64,000 nucleotides of DNA from NCBI GenBank assembly GCA_020632995.1, contig JACKEN010000002.1, positions 124,001 to 188,000 on the forward strand, given 5' to 3'. The position numbers were made by a program, and so were the translations under genes. This stretch comes from Deltaproteobacteria bacterium. GTDB taxonomy: Bacteria; Myxococcota; Kuafuiibacteriia; Kuafuiibacteriales; Kuafuiibacteriaceae. The notes below the pieces were generated by a model. It saw nothing but the letters and a program-made list of their open reading frames with translations. It had not been told where the DNA came from and searched no databases. Below are positions 62,704 to 64,000 of the stretch, piece after piece (position 1 is the stretch's first letter; each line of letters starts with the position of its first letter).

Positions 62704-63488
62704 CGCGCGGCCTCCAGGAGGGTGATGCCCGAGACCTGCCGCCCGCTCTTCGCCCCGTCGCGGCGGTACGAGAAGAACATGGCGGCGTTGTCGAGGGTGC
62801 ACCCGCCCACGGTGTCGATGGCGTCCCGCGGCAGGCCCGCTTGCACGAGGAGCCGCACCACCAGATCGACGAGGTCGAGGTGGCGCCGTCCGCGGGCGTT
62901 CACCACGGTCAGCGGCGCCTCGCCGAGGGCCTCGGCCGCCGCGTCCACCACCTCGTCGCCCACCTCGAAAGCGCCGAGGCCGATGGTGGGGCCGACCGCC
63001 GCCACCATGCGCGCCGGGTCGTGCCCGGCCGCGGCCAGGGCCTCGACCCCCGCCTTCACGATGCCGCTACAGGCCCCTCGCCAGCCGGCGTGGAGCGCGG
63101 CCACCGCGGTGGCCCGACCCGCCGCGTCGCGGGCCGCCACCAAGATCGGCGCGCAGTCCGCGGTGCGCACTCCCACCACCGGGCCCGGAGCGCTGGCCAC
63201 CAGCCCGTCGGCCTGGGCCCCCGCCGCGTCCTCGGCCCGGACCACCCGGGCTCCGTGGACCTGGTCCACCATGATCAGGGCGTCGGGCGCCGCCCCCAGG
63301 GCCCGCGCGAAGCGCCGCCGGTTGGCGAGGACCGCGGCGTCGGCGGCGGGGCCGTCCGGCTCGGGCCCGCTCACCGAGACCCCCATGTGCCAGGTCGCGT
63401 AGGGGCCGGTGGAGGCGCCGCCCAGGCGGGTGCTGAACCCGTGGGCGAGCCCGGGCACCGCGGAGAGGCGCGGGCTCCTCAGCAGCAT
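62700..63488 (-). CDS. pgeF: Purine nucleoside phosphorylase/laccase-domain protein
   Basis: A 262-residue YfiH/PgeF family protein. The zinc-site motifs are DQVHGARV (His78), RTADCAPIL (Cys112) and LHAGWRGAC (His133). Family members were first called multicopper polyphenol oxidases but act as purine nucleoside phosphorylases, or in E. coli as peptidoglycan-error editing enzymes. It is the first gene of the minus-strand operon with the double nucleotidyltransferase, whose GTG overlaps its stop by four bases. Confidence 0.92.
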   Translation of the reverse strand: MLLRSPRLSAVPGLAHGFSTRLGGASTGPYATWHMGVSVSGPEPDGPAADAAVLANRRRFARALGAAPDALIMVDQVHGARVVRAEDAAGAQADGLVASAPGPVVGVRTADCAPILVAARDAAGRATAVAALHAGWRGACSGIVKAGVEALAAAGHDPARMVAAVGPTIGLGAFEVGDEVVDAAAEALGEAPLTVVNARGRRHLDLVDLVVRLLVQAGLPRDAIDTVGGCTLDNAAMFFSYRRDGAKSGRQVSGITLLEAAR

Positions 63489-63633
63489 GGGCTAGGTGGT
63501 AGCAGCGCCCGGCCCGGCTCGAAAGGGCCGGCGTTCGCGGAAACCTGATCCCGATGCCTTGGAAAACCGTCGTTCGGGCGGCAAACCCCGCGTGTCTCCG
63601 GTTGGTACGCGTGATGCTTATCTCTACAGGACC

Positions 63634-64000
63634 ATGCGACGTATCCTGACGCTCCCAGGCCTGCTCACTGTCGCCCTCATGGGCTGCTCCAGCGCCGATG
63701 GCCCCCCCGCGGGCGACCCTGGCGCGGACGTGGAAGTGCCCCTGAGCCCCGCCCAGCAGGCGGAGCTGACCCGGATCGAGGGTGAGCTCACCGCCACCCA
63801 GAACCTGACCCCCGAGGGCCTGCTCACCCGCTACGCCACCGCCCAGGTGTCCGCGGTGGACTACGACCCCAAGTCGGCCGCCCGCCTCGGGCTCATCCAG
63901 GACTCCGTCCTCGCCCTGAACACGGCCGAGGAGGGCGCCCTGGCCGCGAATGGCTTCGTGATCTCCGAGGCGAAGCGCTTCCCGAGCTTCCTGTACGGCT
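63634..64000 (+). CDS. DUF3160-like lipoprotein, truncated by window end
   Basis: The first 122 residues of a lipoprotein (signal MRRILTLPGLLTVALMGC, Cys18). After a short acidic tether comes VDYDPKSAARLGLIQDSVLALNTAEEGALAANGFVI and RFPSFLYG, which match the opening of DUF3160 proteins known from myxobacteria. These are large exported proteins of unknown function. The reading frame is open at position 64000. A 145-bp divergent gap separates it from pgeF. Confidence 0.65.
   Translation, partial: MRRILTLPGLLTVALMGCSSADGPPAGDPGADVEVPLSPAQQAELTRIEGELTATQNLTPEGLLTRYATAQVSAVDYDPKSAARLGLIQDSVLALNTAEEGALAANGFVISEAKRFPSFLYG

Overview
This window looks like a chromosomal segment of a very GC-rich member of the Myxococcota (Sandaracinus/Polyangia-like). 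The signs are many lipoproteins with Asp-Ala-Gly-rich tethers, a eukaryote-type Ser/Thr kinase with a C-terminal membrane anchor, an MXAN_6521-type lipoprotein, DUF3160/DUF3604/DUF3857 proteins, and a sterol 14-alpha-demethylase (CYP51) fused to a ferredoxin. Genes are tightly packed, with many 4-bp start/stop overlaps. No gap exceeds 300 bp. I saw no tRNA, rRNA, insertion sequence, prophage or CRISPR array. Coding here is mostly housekeeping and envelope biology.

Layout: 1-6.5 kb holds a DUF4266/DUF3570 pair cut by the left edge, a TetR regulator translationally coupled to a sphingosine-1-phosphate-lyase-like PLP enzyme, an MltB-type transglycosylase and two lipoproteins. 6.5-13.7 kb holds a methyltransferase, an MlaC-like/RND (HpnM/HpnN-like) lipid-transport pair with a downstream lipoprotein, a ferritin-like diiron protein and an MBL-fold beta-CASP hydrolase. 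13.7-18.4 kb is a three-gene glycan operon (CmcI-like, three-module glycosyltransferase, methyltransferase). 18.4-28.2 kb holds a monoheme cytochrome lipoprotein, a LysR/SDR divergent pair, a DUF4032 kinase-like protein, etfBA, an orphan parA, CYP51-ferredoxin and metG. 28.4-43 kb holds transporters, a triple-DM13 lipoprotein with an outer-membrane barrel protein, PhzF, a beta-helix lipoprotein, a Cys-rich repeat lipoprotein, the DUF3604-PpiC-HupE trio, a FadL-type porin, a nitrilase-family amidase and a PilZ protein. 43-58.5 kb holds the kinase, an SRPBCC protein, an isocitrate/isopropylmalate dehydrogenase, a patatin, large lipoproteins, a pyroglutamyl peptidase and a 1,377-residue transglutaminase/TPR lipoprotein. 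58.5-63.5 kb is a minus-strand operon: multicopper-oxidase-like PgeF, a GlnD/GlnE-like double nucleotidyltransferase, and a UGPase. The right edge cuts a DUF3160 lipoprotein.

The most striking signal is not a gene. The interrupted palindrome GCAA-N6-TTGC occurs perfectly at least 14 times, scattered across 53 kb, in all three codon phases and in two gaps. A rough composition estimate predicts less than one copy. Where it falls in genes it often uses codons that are otherwise rare here (CAA, TTG, GCA, CTT). This looks like a HIP1-style highly iterated palindrome or the target of a DNA-binding or DNA-modifying protein. A second oddity is an in-frame (AAC)13 microsatellite inside a lipoprotein gene.
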